Notes under the pieces: generated by a model
Told to the model about the DNA's origin: nothing
Database searches by the model: none
The model's input: only the letters and a program-made list of their open reading frames with translations
Part shown: one piece after another, positions 34,693 through 46,610 of the stretch
Position numbering within the stretch: position 1 is the stretch's first letter
How the letters are laid out: each line of letters starts with the position of its first letter
Source: Brachynemurus nebulosus
Taxonomy: Eukaryota; Arthropoda; Insecta; Neuroptera; Myrmeleontidae
Direction: 5' to 3'
Length of the DNA: 64,000 nt
NCBI GenBank assembly: GCA_035578155.1
Contig: JAPWDM010000005.1
Location: forward strand, 27,009,608-27,073,607
Translations under genes and position numbers: made by a program

Positions 34693-34935
34693 TTATTGAG
34701 CTAAGTATAGCCAAAATTTGAAATTTTGACTATACTTACTTCGGACAAAAATTGAAGAAGGCTGATTTCCGACAAGTTTATTTTTTGAATTGTTCTTAAA
34801 TTTGCGGAAATAATACTCTACATCTTTGAGGTTCCTCCAATCCATAGCGTTTTGATCGATTTCATTTCTACTACACCCAAGAAATAAACCATTTTCTCCA
34901 TATTCTGAATTGTTACAAATCGTAGTAATGCACAT
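34693..34935 (-). other. Unassigned ORF with consensus splice donor
   Basis: The minus frame from ATG 34933-34935 runs 80 codons (MCITTICNNSEYGENGLFLG, later NAMDWRNLKDVEYYFRKF). Its composition is less biased than that of chance AT frames. Near its 3' end, at about 34735, the sequence TGTCCGAA|GTAAGTATAG is a strong 5' splice-site match, so it could be an exon ending there. I see no convincing acceptor upstream and recognise no domain. It may be a host exon, a TE exon or chance. Confidence 0.25.
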
Positions 34936-35178
34936 TTTAGAGTACAGATCTCGCGCTCAATTGGTAGCTTTTAATATTTTTGTATAATAAATATAAATTA
35001 GTTTGGGAGATTGATATTTAAAGTATTCTTTTATTTTTTTACAGAACAACAGTTGACACACTACCGTTTCTTAATGATCTTGTAAAATGAGGTTGGCTTG
35101 AAAGGAAAATATTACTAATAGAAAATATACTCAAAAAATATGGCAATATTTGACATTCGGTAGTCTTTGGTTTTTTAG

Positions 35179-35719
35179 CCCGTTTATGCCCAAATTAAAT
35201 TTTTTTTTTAAATTTCGTTTCCCTCTTAGTATTTTGTTATTTTGGGTGTAAATAAGAAGTTTTTATTGTTTTTAAATTTTTTTACTTATATTTATAAAAA
35301 TTATAGCACGTAGACAAATGTGGACAGTGGGTACGTAAATGTCAACAAGATCGATAGTGAGTGTGAACTGGTTTGTAAATGCACAAAAAATATAATTTTT
35401 TTAATTAATATTAACAAAAAAATATGTTGCCATGGACAAAAGGGAGCAAAAAAGTGGACAAATTGAAAAGTGTATTAGCCATGTAATTATGAAAAACTAA
35501 CAATTATTTACAAAAAGTAAAAATTTCATAAATGATATCAAAATACTACAATAAATACGGTTCCATCATTTGAAAGAAATGGCGGCAAACGGCATAGTGG
35601 TGTAGCAGGGATACCAACGTGATACAAAATAATACCCTCAGCTGTCAATGTCCGACTGCGCCCAAAATGAAAATTCCCAAAGTTAATGTCGACAAATGTC
35701 GACAATTGTCACAAATGGG
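35179..35719. mobile_element. piggyBac-like MITE (541 bp)
   Basis: The right end is CACAAATGGG followed by TTAA (35720-35723). The left end is CCCGTTTATGCCC preceded by TTAG (35175-35178), a one-base decay of TTAA. The inward termini CCCGTTTATG and CCCATTTGTG agree at 8 of 10 positions. No coding sequence. Confidence 0.6.
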
Positions 35720-35724
35720 TTAAT

Positions 35725-36335
35725 AAAAACCTTTAACCTTCCCTTCCTTATAATATAACTGTATTTCAAAGCAAATTTTGTAATATTCTGTAAAAACTCT
35801 TTTTTTCCAATGACCAAATATATGAAAAATAGCGAATTTTCATTTAGAATAATTCATTTTTCACACAACTCCTACGCTGGCTTCTGCTACCAGAGCGAAG
35901 TTGCTCGAACATTTATTGACATTTATTGTGGGTGGTCAGAATAAGTAGGAGTTTATTTTCACTGAAGATATCAACCAGGCAGACAAAGAAAATGTTTGCA
36001 GTTGAGCAACAAATATAGAACCCAGCAAGTACCAAGTAAATATTCTAGGTAAAAATATTTACTGGTTAGAAATCAATATTATTTTCTGAATGAAGGGGAG
36101 ACTGTCGTCAATTATTTCAGCGACACAATTTTTTTTCTGGGTAATAACGTATTCTATCGAGCATAGTGGTGCCCCAATTATTTATAGTCAATGTAGGATG
36201 AACACAAATTATCAAGTTTTGACGACAATTGTATTGTTTTCCTGTAAATAGTTGAGATTTGAAACAATCGTACGATAAAGTTTGAGAAAAAGATGTCAAA
36301 GGTGAGTGGATTAATTATTGATAAACATTACAATG
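35725..36335. other. Spacer, nothing recognised
   Basis: No bounded feature. AAAG|GTGAGTGG at about 36299-36306 is donor-like, but no open exon precedes it. Confidence 0.3.
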
Positions 36336-36339
36336 AAAA

Positions 36340-36545
36340 TATGAGTTTGTCTGTTTCGCCTTCATCCACTTAATGAAATTTCGAAAAAGACATAGGCTAC
36401 TTTTTACCTCAAAAAAACATATTATTATCGTGGGTGAATATTTATAACAGCCATGTTTTTTTCGGTCTCATATTTTGCATAACGAGAGTCAGGAAGACTT
36501 AGAAAGACATAGGCTACTTGTTACTACCGGACGCCGCGGATAAAA
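36340..36545 (-). repeat. Helitron-like internal fragment
   Basis: AAAGACATAGGCTACTTTTT (36387) and AAGACATAGGCTACTTGTTA (36504) are the reverse of the AAAAGTAGCCTATGTC wording found inside non-autonomous insect Helitrons and partly seen at 17190. Two copies ~117 bp apart suggest internal duplication. No ends were seen. Confidence 0.45.
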
Positions 36546-36726
36546 ACTGGCTTAATAAAAAGTGTTACAGACTGATCTAAACACTACAGGGATTTATTAC
36601 TTAGGGTGACCACTTTTTTAAAAATCAAATTTCCCTAACTTTTCCCTACATAGCCCGAGAGCCCACCGTACACAAATTTTATGTATAAAATACATGAATG
36701 ACTTTTTGTGCGTGAGTAGTACCTAC

Positions 36727-37594
36727 CAGTAGTGGAAAACTACCGATAGTTTTGACTATCGAAAACAATCGATATTTTTTCTTTCACTATCGATAATTTT
36801 CGATAGATTTTTGCAGCCATTTCATTTACTTATAAATACTAGAGATAATAAAAATTTCGTAGAAATTATAAACCAGAGACATAAAAACCACCATTTTAAA
36901 GGAATTTCCAAAAACAGGTATAGTTACAACTATGCAAAATAAATTAAAATGACAAAAGAAATTAAACATTTGGATAAAAAAGTCAGTTCAGCCAAACAAT
37001 TACATAAATAAAATTAAATAGGTACTTATAGCAAAGAAACCTTTGTGTATTAAAGTTTTTATCGGTAATAATTGCAGCTAACAAAAATTTGTTTGTTTTC
37101 TAAATTGTATGTTTCATGTTTATTAAATATTTATCTCCCGTGTTGCTCCCAGCTTTCTGGTAGTATCTCTTTTTCATCCAGTAGACAATATTAAGTATTA
37201 CATTTACCTAAACTTGGAAATTCCATTAAATTCCTCTAATTTTAAATACTCTCCAGATTTACTTTTAACTTTCATATTTAAATTGTCGTCACATTATTGT
37301 ATTACCAACAGTGACAGCGGATATTCACGCATTGATGCATTTATATGTATACATATTATACTATATCTTCCAAGAATACAATTTTTCTTGGGAGATATAG
37401 TAAGTTCGAAAAAGTCGGATTTTAGTTAAGTATGATCTGGATAACAAATTGACCCATTTTATTAGTCCAAAAGTTCTATGAAATATGATTTTAGCAGCAG
37501 AAACTTGACTATCAAAAACTATCGATAAACTCTCCATAACTATCGATAGTTTCACGATTGGCTATCGGTAACTATCGATAGTTCTCCACCACTA
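36727..37594. mobile_element. hAT-type element with perfect 8-bp target duplication
   Basis: GTACCTAC stands directly outside both ends (36719-36726 and 37595-37602). The left terminus is CAGTAGTGGAAAACTACCGA and the right, read inward, is TAGTGGTGGAGAACTATCGA. Multiple ACTATCGATAGTT-type motifs in both orientations lie near each end, as in other insect hAT elements of this type. At 868 bp it lacks a transposase; the frame at 37214-37429 has no hAT signature. Confidence 0.88.
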
Positions 37595-37827
37595 GTACCT
37601 ACTACAGAGCTAAAAGGAGCGACCATTTATATAAGCCAACTTTACCCGCATTCTAGAATATAACGTCATTTCTGATTAGGATTTTTAATTTTTACTTAAT
37701 TCAAGAAATTACCCGAATGATTTCTAAATATATCAAAATGTAAGTAGTTGAAAAATCGAACTTCCAAACCACCTGTTTCAGTATCAGTGACTATTAGAGT
37801 AGCAACTTAACCCCAATTTTTAACAAA

Positions 37828-38302
<475 letters not shown>

Positions 38303-38309
38303 TTCAATT

Positions 38310-39775
38310 TCTAAGCACATTTTTAAGGAAAAAATGCTAGCCTATATAGGCGCGCTCGATCATTTGGTTGCTTATTATAGTTATTAGTGTTATTACGTAA
38401 GTAAAAGTACGTCAACTAATAATTTCAATTTTTCTCTTTCTTAGAATCAGAAATAAATAAAATATTTGTACAATAAATTTTACCGTAACAATTAAATGTT
38501 GATAATTGTTATTAATTAGAACAATTATTTTTTTTATAATTAAATGCTAATGTATTTAAATGTTTAACATACATACATACATATTTATAATAATGAACTA
38601 CGGAAATACGAAAAAAAAATTGAGCATAGTGGTTCTAGGAAGTTGAATTCACCTACGCATGTAACAACGCCCTCACGAGGCGAGCGCTCTAGCCAAGTCC
38701 TCGTCAGTCAGTCAGTCAGCTATCGTCATACGCTCCTCATGCCATGTATACTAACCTAAGGTACATACTCATTTCATAGCGAATTACACTCCCTCACAAA
38801 ATTATATAATCCATACAAAAAGAAAAAATATTTTTATTTCAATTAATCTAGATTCGACATCGGAGATACCGGTTGGAATCGGACAAAATTTGCAACGAGT
38901 TGTAAGATGGTCACTCTATGTATAATCCGCCAACTTCGAGAAGAAAGTTGACCAGTAATAAAATTTTAAAAATTATGATTGGTTGTTAGTAATAAAGGAC
39001 AACGAATATGGCAAATCAGATAAATTCATCTTTGTCTTTATTGTATTTACATACAAAAAAAAAACTCGTGCAGAAATGAAATACATTCAAAAACTGATGT
39101 TTAAAGTTTTTAAAACAAATTTTTGGAGAATAATAAGAAATAATTAATAAAACAAATTTGTTTACGACACTTAAGTGGCATAAATTAAAATTTAACCACA
39201 AATTTAAATATAAACACGAAACAGGAACAAAAATTGATTTATTTGAATTAAATATACATCTTTTTCTGTATTTGGTTAAATATTTACATTTCAATTAAAA
39301 AATGTAACTTAAAGGTAAGTAGAATTATGGTCGAATAAATAGCACATTTAAATCGAAATATATTTTAATATAAACTGAAAAATCAAAATACAAAATCGTA
39401 GCAAACAGTTACCGTAGTGACCGTAATTTTAGAGCAGTTAAGAACAATGTAATGCCTGGCAACACATGCCCCGTTTTATTTTTGCTAGTCGATCGCATTA
39501 TCATATCGAAAACCACAATATAACGAAAAAAAAAAACATTCAACATCCATTCATACCAACAACTCAATTTTATTATTAGGTTTATTACTTATATAAATTA
39601 TCTGCATATTACGATTATTGCACTTATACTGAAATTTGATATAAGTTTCGTGTTCGAGTTTACGCATTCAGTATTATGAAAAAAAATATATGGGAAAGTA
39701 CAAAATTCTGATTTTGTACATACTTTTTTTTTATCTCACTTACACGTACTCACGTAGGAACTTTGAAAACGATGT
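38310..39775. other. Spacer with short GC-richer patch
   Basis: A CpG-richer patch at 38655-38750 contains GTCAGTCAGTCAGTCAG. Otherwise AT-rich with no recognised gene or TE ends. Confidence 0.35.
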
Positions 39776-39964
39776 TTAACACTATGAGGCCCGAGCACTT
39801 TCATAGTAAATTTCCCCGGAAGCCGGCAATATTTAAAAAAAAAAAAAAACTATATAAACAAATACATAAAATAAAATGATTCAAACACACAACACAGTTC
39901 CACACGTATGTATGTGTAAAACTGTAAACATGTGGTGATACGTACATATCGTCCGATTAATATG

Positions 39965-40269
39965 TTTAGACAATTACGTAATAAATAAACTCAACCCTTC
40001 AGAGTGACATCATATGAATTTTACACCAATAATTGAATACAAAATTATTAACACTCCTTAAAAAATTTCTTCTCTATTCAATATTACGAGTTAGAAAAAG
40101 ATAATATAATAATTTAATCCAACCTAATTAAACCAAAACAATTGAAGTATGAATGATAATTATATGAATTATTTACTAAGAGGCGACTTACGTTGTTACC
40201 TATTTTTAATTACACTCCAAAAGAAGACGTAATTATAATGAGTTGTCTGCCAAAAGTTGCTCTTAATAA
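39965..40269 (-). repeat. Left ~305-bp inverted repeat (X) of the composite
   Basis: It starts TTTAGACAATTACGTAATAA and ends AAAGTTGCTCTTAATAA; it is the diverged reverse complement of 45767-46080. Shared blocks include CAACCCTTCAGAG, TCCAACCTAATT-like sequence and TACACTCCAAAAGAAGACGT. The two copies face each other 5.5 kb apart. Confidence 0.8.
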
Positions 40270-40494
40270 ATGACATGCGCATCTAGGTATTGGTATAAAT
40301 AATGTATCTTAAAAGTACACTGTTAAAATATTTTCAATTTCTTTTTTGTACTGCTGTATTTATTTACAATTTGATATAATCAACTTTATTTATTATCTTT
40401 ATTTTAAATAAGATTTTGTAAGTCAAAGTGTCAATTTTGAGGATGAATCATTAGTTATTTTAACGGAAGTAATTCCCTAAAAATGTCTAGAATT

Positions 40495-40625
40495 GTGTTG
40501 CCGGCCCAACAAGAGGGGGTAGTCGGGGTTGCAGCATCGGAAAAGGACTTTTGCTTTATGAGCGGGCTCATAGCTATCGGTAGGGAGCCCGGGAGAATAT
40601 AAAAGGAGCTTTTTTTGCTCGTCCA
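40495..40625 (+). repeat. GC-rich TE fragment shared with 23.0 kb
   Basis: Colinear with 22976-23078 (GGTTGCAG, CGGTAG, GCCCGG blocks at matching spacing) but diverged. Probably a hAT-derived fragment. Confidence 0.5.
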
Positions 40626-40930
40626 CGGCCTTGATTGTGAGCGTGACTTTGTGGAAATTCAGCTCATAATACCAAATAAATTACTTTGCGAAAATTTTAC
40701 TTTATTAATATAAATTATTAGTGTACTTTCGTCTCATGTAATCATTTTCTTCCATAGTGCTGGGAACAACTGCATGAGTTAAAAAGGCGCTTACCTAGTG
40801 TGGACTCAAATGCACTCAGTAGAATTTCATAAAATAATTTTTGTTTTATTTAAAAATCTTTCCTTCACACTTCACACAGGCTTAGGACTGCCAGTTCAAT
40901 TAAATACTATCAAAATCAAATTTTATTAGT

Positions 40931-41006
40931 ACTGGCGTGTTTAAAAGATTTCAAGACGGACAGATATTACTGGCGTGTTTAAAAGATTTCAAGACGGACA
41001 GACAGA
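40931..41006 (+). repeat. Two-copy 38-bp tandem duplication
   Basis: ACTGGCGTGTTTAAAAGATT then TCAAGACGGACAGA is repeated exactly at a 38-bp offset. The downstream GACAGACAAAATTAAATTAA resembles the tail of dispersed insect repeats. Confidence 0.9.
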
Positions 41007-41026
41007 CAAAATTAAATTAATACTAA

Positions 41027-41110
41027 CTAGCTGCGACCCGCGGTGTCACTCGCATAAAATTATCTGAATTATAGGTAAAATTTATAGGTCAATTCAATCA
41101 TATATTCCAA
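41027..41110 (-). mobile_element. Helitron-like 3' terminus
   Basis: Read on minus it ends GACACCGCGGGTCGCAGCTAG before a T, matching the CTRR|T Helitron end and the end form of 14221-14723. The rest of the element is not recognisable upstream. Confidence 0.5.
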
Positions 41111-41703
41111 AATTCTGTGCAAAATCAATTATTTATAGCACTTGACCCTGCTCGCCCAATGACTCTAAAATAACTATCTTGATATTTTATTAGCATGGGT
41201 AATTTCCGCACCGTAAGAACTTAGTATGAGTACCTATACCAGCAGTTTTAGAATTGTTTCTATTTTAGGCCCTTCAAGGCACCAAGGCCCCGGAAAATCA
41301 TTTTAACGTCACTTTCATCTTTCGCAGATCTTGGCACAATACAAAATTTTTTACAGTAATGGATCTATACTGTGGTGAACTTAGTTCAGTAAATAAAAAT
41401 ACTTAATTATGTAATTTAAAAATTTAATTGAGCAATTAGAATAAAATTTCAACATATTTAAGGAACAAAGTTACAATTTTCTACTGAAAAGTATTTTGAA
41501 ATAGTTATTACTTACTCAATTAAGTTATGATGTTAATAAGTGTGCTATGATTAACTTTATTATTATAATAATTATATTATTCAGTTTTTTTTGTCTACAG
41601 TCTTTTTGATGTTATAAAAAATGTTATACTTTTATTTTAATATCTAATATTATAAGTCAAATTTCTAAAAAGTATCCAGATAATTTACAATGATGACACA
41701 TAC

Positions 41704-42096
41704 CATGTTGGTGCATATCATAAATAATGGTCCTCATAATGTCATTTTTTACAACTGAATCGCAGTCGGTAGCTTTGGGACACATTCTTTTTTTGCGTTC
41801 CTTAGGCTCAGCTGGTTTTTTTGCCACTTGAACTGCTCTTGCAATTGAAGATATACTTAAATCTAATGCTGAAGCTACTCTCTAAAAGCGCGCAATATTG
41901 TATTTAATTAAAATGTTAAAATTAATCATGAGTGTTACTTAATAAATTAATATATTTGCAAAAATTTTATATTTACCTCTTGTACGGCAGTTAAAGGAAT
42001 CAAAGGACCACCATTTTGCAATTCTAAAGTAAAATAGTTTATCAATTTTAAAATCACGGAATTCATTTCCTCATAAATGACGTTAGATTTCGGCAT
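41704..42096 (-). pseudogene. Two N-terminal exons of a transposase-like protein
   Basis: Exon 1 (42096-41977) starts MPKSNVIYEEMNSVILKLIN and runs 40 codons to LTAVQE, then GTAAAT. A 95-nt intron ends in TTTTAG. Exon 2 (41881-41704) continues in phase: RVASALDLSISSIARAVQ, then VAKKPAEPKERKKRMCPKAT and DIMRTIIYDMHQH, then a GTATGTG donor. A short acidic/helical start, a helix-turn-helix-like S-I-S-S-I-A-R segment and a basic linker resemble the N-terminus of IS630/Tc1-type transposases common in insects. The catalytic DDE part is not found within the next ~1.4 kb, so it is treated as a remnant. It could also be the start of a host gene. Confidence 0.5.
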
Positions 42097-43532
42097 TTTC
42101 GAAAACGAGATAATATTCGCTAGAAATCAATCACTAGATAACAAAACTCTTCAACAAAAATTTGAACAGTGTACTTGATATACTCTTCTTGTTAACATAA
42201 ACAATCACACCACTGGAAGATTTCAAATGTTTCGAAGCATAGTACAGTAAGGCTCACACAAATAGTTCAAAATTATAACTGTTTAATTGCAAATAAATTA
42301 ACCAAATGTTTCAATCGTAGTTAAACTTTTTTTTATCAATAACAGCTTATATTTGTTTTCTGACCCACAGCCCGCTATTGCCAGGGATACAAATAATTTT
42401 GACTACATAAAGGTTAATTATTAAACATGATAGGTACATTTAAAGCACCTAATTTTCGTCAGGTTACTATATTTATTTTTAAGTTTAAAAAAATTTAATA
42501 AAATTTAATAAAATATAACAAAATGGAATTTTGACATAATCTTTTTATAATACTAAAACTTGACTTCGCTTGGTATAAAATTGTTTGGAAATTTATATCT
42601 TTATTTTATGTTTTTGAAAATATCTTTTCGTATTAGAGGTATACATTTCCAATGCAAATGTAACTCCCCATGCAGGTGATTTTAGTAGATCGTATCATCA
42701 TTCTAGAATTTGAATTAACCCATTTCTTTAAACTTTAAATAATTTATTTAGGTATCTTCTACTAAAAGTAGTCATTCAAAAAATTCACCATCAAAAAACA
42801 TTATTAAAGTTAAAAAAGACAAAATATTACTTGGCGAACCGGATTAAAAACAGCAGGTGGGTCAGATCTGGCCCGCCGACCGTAGTTTTCTGACGTCTGA
42901 CGGGTTAGCAAATTAATGTGCTATTAGAGCTTCTACTAACAAAAATGAACAGCAATTAAAAAAAGTCTGAAATTTAATTTCGTAAATAACAGTTAATCTG
43001 ACCGTAATTCTTTAAGGACATAAAGTTTAATTACTATATAATTATAATAGTATTATAGTAACCCATATATTAAAACCCAGATATTAAAAGCCCACAAACT
43101 TAAATATGGCATGTTCATATTATTCTAGTGGTTTTGACAAAGAGACTAATTATATATAAATTTTATAATACGCGAAAGGTTAAACTTATGATTAAACAGA
43201 TGCGTATGATATAATAAGACCAATAAAACCCGCAAAATATTAAATTTATATCCAAAAAACCTTTAAAAAACAAACAATAAATTCCAAGTACATAATATAT
43301 TTATTACTTATAGTGAAAACAACGACAACTGAAAATAACTCATTCACATTAATTTACGTATCAGACAAGCTCGTAATATAACTATCTCTCACAAGATCTA
43401 CTATCTAATATATTGAAATAGGATAGTAGAAATTATAATAACTTTTATCTATGTTACAAAATTTTATTTTTGAAATGAGTCATTTTCAGTTCTTATAAAT
43501 AAGATTATATTTAAAATGCAGTGCATTACTAA

Positions 43533-43735
43533 TCTATATACACAATACACATATCATAAAATTGTAACGAGACCGTATCTGTACATGGAATGTTTTTGGA
43601 AAATTGTAGGTACTGATACTGTAGATAGTTGGCGATTTAAATAACAATATATTATATATACTATACTAAACATATAATATATATTTCTCACTGATTTTAT
43701 ACCAACGCTTCACGCAAACGACGTCCCGAGTATGT
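43533..43735 (+). mobile_element. Helitron-like 5' end fragment
   Basis: It begins (A)TCTATATACACAATACACAT; then GTAACGAGACCGTATCTGTA, ATGGAATGTTTTTGGAAAAT and TACTGATACTGTAG parallel the first ~90 bp of the element at 14221-14723 read on minus. Near 43710-43732 CTTCACGCAAACGACGTC parallels the 3' hairpin zone. A CTAG end is not preserved. Confidence 0.6.
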
Positions 43736-43859
43736 ATGAGATGTAATGTTCTTATTTTAAAATTATTTATTTTTTGAGCTTATTATACTTTTTCATTTGA
43801 GCTGGTAGTGTACTGCTAAATATATTTTAAATTTTTATTTTATTATTTTATTCAAATGT

Positions 43860-43982
43860 TTTAATGAACTTCCAAATGAAAAATTCAGCTACTACTGCCA
43901 CTGTCATGGAAGACTTGAGCTCGGGACTATAATAGAAATTTATTTTGAGGTCACCAGAAAATGATGCCGATTCGCCAAAATT

Positions 43983-44046
<64 letters not shown>

Positions 44047-44200
44047 TGTTTCATTAATAATTGGAAATATTTAAAGGAAATATTTAAATTGAGGATTCCT
44101 GGGCCCAGAATATAAAGATTCAACCCCAACCACTTAGATAAAATTGCTCTTTACTAAGCTACGAGTGTTTTATTTAAAAATTTAATAACTATTTTTTTCC
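43860..44200 (-). mobile_element. HINE-like element, minus orientation
   Basis: Read on minus, after (TA)n (44043-43986) come TTTTGGCGAATCGGCATCAT, CTGGTGACCTCAAAATAAAT, TAGTCCCGAGCTCAAGTC and TGACAGTGGCAGTAGTAGCT, then the weak terminal hairpin TTTTTCATTTGGAAGTTC. This order equals the 3' half of the copies at 48.9 and 56.8 kb. The region beyond the TA core is diverged and its 5' start is not preserved. Confidence 0.7.
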
Positions 44201-44514
44201 AATACTTTAAATCTATTTGACGTATCTCTATCATACTTGGCAGGATGTGTAGGTACCGTAAACCATACTAAACTATGTTAAATAAGATTTTTCTAACTAG
44301 TCACAAATAAGGTTAACTCCTCCTATATTCTACGCCACTGGCGGAATTGTTATTTTAGCACAATTATTCGATTCATTAATTCTTTCTGTATAAACAACAT
44401 ATCAACATTTTATTAATGTTTAAATACAATTTGTATAGAACATCGACTGGCAATTGAGCTTTTTCATAAATACAAAATAAGAATACCTATACAGTATCAA
44501 GTAAGGCCGGGCAT

Positions 44515-44813
44515 ACACGTTACGGTATACCTGCACAGATAAACCTGTGCACCTAAACTGTACAGGCAACGAGCTCACACACGTTACAGTATACCGGAGA
44601 GGTATACCTGTACAGGTAAACTGCACAGATTTTACTCATGATTAGTGAAAGCGTATAAACAATTGAAATCAAACCTGTGTAGGTGTTGTTTGACTCACAT
44701 ACACGCTGCGGTATACATACCTGCGCAGGTAGAAAATACTGATTTTCAATTACCGCTGCAGTTTACCTGTACAGGTATACCTCTCCGGTATACCGTAACG
44801 TGTATGCCGGGCC
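44515..44813. mobile_element. Harbinger-type MITE, family D, largely palindromic
   Basis: TAA flanks both ends (44512-44514, 44814-44816). The TIR is long: GGCCGGGCATACACGTTACG then GTATACCT on the left, with an exact mirror on the right (CCGTAACGTGTATGCCGGGC C). ACCTGTACAGGT-type words recur inside, so much of the 299 bp folds back. The GGCC start and TAA target are as for the element with Harbinger coding at 7407. Non-coding. Confidence 0.85.
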
Positions 44814-45283
44814 TAACAATTTTAGCTTAATGATTTAACAATTATGTACTTCTTGTGTTATCAAGAAGTGTTAAATAACATTTAACAATATATCTCTAGT
44901 GAAAAAGATAACAACATCAATAACAAATATTCAGTAATTTAAAGGAAGACGTTGTAACAAAATAAATTCTTATTTATAATTTTTTAAGTTTCTCGCTCTA
45001 TGGGTTATTCTCCCAGGGCAAAATGTAGAAAAAAATATTATTCATTTGTTCTTTGGATTCAATGTTTAATAGTTTTAGATGATTGTTATTTTGAGTAATA
45101 TCTTTCAATGTGTATTTGGCTATGTAGTGAATTCGGTATGATTGGACGGGGACACTCTGTCAAGAAGTGATACAAATTGTCTGCTTTATCTGTGTTACAA
45201 ATATATGCTTGCATAATATCTTAATATTTATCATTTTACTGAAACTTGACGGCTATTGAGTCAGTGACGGCTACTGGTGCTCT

Positions 45284-45284
<1 letters not shown>

Positions 45285-45362
<78 letters not shown>

Positions 45363-45478
45363 TTTGCGAATCGGTATTATTTTCGGTTTCTGGTGAAAAA
45401 TTTCAAGCATAGTCCTGAGGTCAAGTTTCATGACAGTTGTTGTAACAGCTAAATTTTCCTTTCGGAAATTCGTTAAAA
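45285..45478 (+). mobile_element. HINE-like 3' half
   Basis: The (TA)n core 45289-45360 is followed by GGTTTGCGAATCGGTATTAT, TTTCGGTTTCTGGTG, TAGTCCTGAGGTCAAG and AGTTGTTGTAACAGCT, then the terminal hairpin AAATTTTCCTTTCGGAAATT and CGTTAAA. The 5' part is not recognisable. Confidence 0.7.
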
Positions 45479-45766
45479 TAGTTGAATTGCCTTAAATAAA
45501 CTAATTCCAAAACTACTTAGAAGTACACTACTAGGTCAAGTGAAAAAGTACGCTAAACTCAAAAAGTAAGCATTTTTAAAATAAAATGTGAGTGAGTTGT
45601 TGTTGATAAAAAAAAATTTAGATAAGATTGGAAAGTTTGATTGATTTGTTTGTGATTAAATAACTATAATTCATAACTATTTGATCCACTTGCACAGTAA
45701 AATTTAATTAATAGTTTACCATTACGTTGAGCCTTACTGTCCAATATTCAAAATAATTGAAAATCT

Positions 45767-46080
45767 TATTAAGAGCAACTTTTGGCAGACAACTCATTAT
45801 AATTACGTCTTCTTCTGGAGTGTTATTAAAAATAGGTAACAACGTAAGTCGCATCTTTATATTGTAAGTTATTTATATTGTTATCATTCATATTTCAATT
45901 GTTTTTTTTTTTTTAAATTAGGTTGGATTAAATTATTATATTATCTTTTTCTAATTCGTAATGTTGAATCGAGACGGAATTTTTGAAGGAGTATTAAAAA
46001 TTTTGTATTCAATGATTGGCTTAAAATCCATATGACGTGGCTCTGAAGGGTTGTGCTAATTTATTACGTCATTGTCTAAA
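45767..46080 (+). repeat. Right ~314-bp inverted repeat (X) of the composite
   Basis: It is the reverse-complement partner of 39965-40269, ending TTATTACGTCATTGTCTAAA. It is followed by a sequence (ACTGTACATACTACATATA) that in the short copy at 53.15 kb directly continues the left-end region, which marks the boundary of the inserted interior. Confidence 0.8.
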
Positions 46081-46610
46081 TATAAAAATTCAACTGTACA
46101 TACTACATATATACACTGACATTCAAATCAATTTTATTTAAAAATATAAATTATATTTTTTATGTATTTTTTGTTTATCTTAAAATTTTTTATACATAGA
46201 AACCAAGAGAGTAGTGTTTGTTGGTATGTATGTGTTTGTGTGAATGGGAACACATCCGTGTGATGAAGAATGATAAACATGATAAACATCGCACACATAA
46301 TGAGTAATCAACTAATCAATTAATCATTGATCGCGGTCGGCCTCTGGGGAAGTTTTGTTTGGTTTCGGATGCCGAAGCCGTGGGACTGAAAGTGTTAACC
46401 TATAATCGCTAAATATTTTGTTCCAGTGTAAAACTGACTTGTAAAATTTTATTGCCCTTATTGTCAACTGAGATTTGCTATATTATACATTACTCTTTAT
46501 TTGTACTGACTATTTTTTTTTTTGTACCGACATGTACCTACGGATAGCAACTCTTTCAATGAAACATTTACGCAAACGTAAGATTCAAATATTCAGAAAT
46601 AAAGAGTGAT

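Larger units (their letters stand above)
40270..41700. other. Spacer inside composite
   Basis: Apart from the small repeats at 40495, 40931 and 41027 nothing is recognised. The expected DDE-coding exons of the gene at 41704-42096 are not visible here on the minus strand. Confidence 0.35.
39780..46394. mobile_element. Composite element with piggyBac-like ends
   Basis: The left end is TTAA (39776-39779) then CACTATGAGGCCCGAGCAC. The right end is CGTGGGACTGAAAGTG then TTAA (46395-46398). A complete short version of the same element, joining exactly these two end regions in 396 bp, lies at 52944-53339. The long form differs by a ~6.1-kb interior bounded by inverted repeats (39965-40269 and 45767-46080) and holding two exons of a transposase-like gene. 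So it is either a long piggyBac-like element with its own interior, or a short one that received a large insertion. Several smaller TEs are nested within. Confidence 0.6.
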
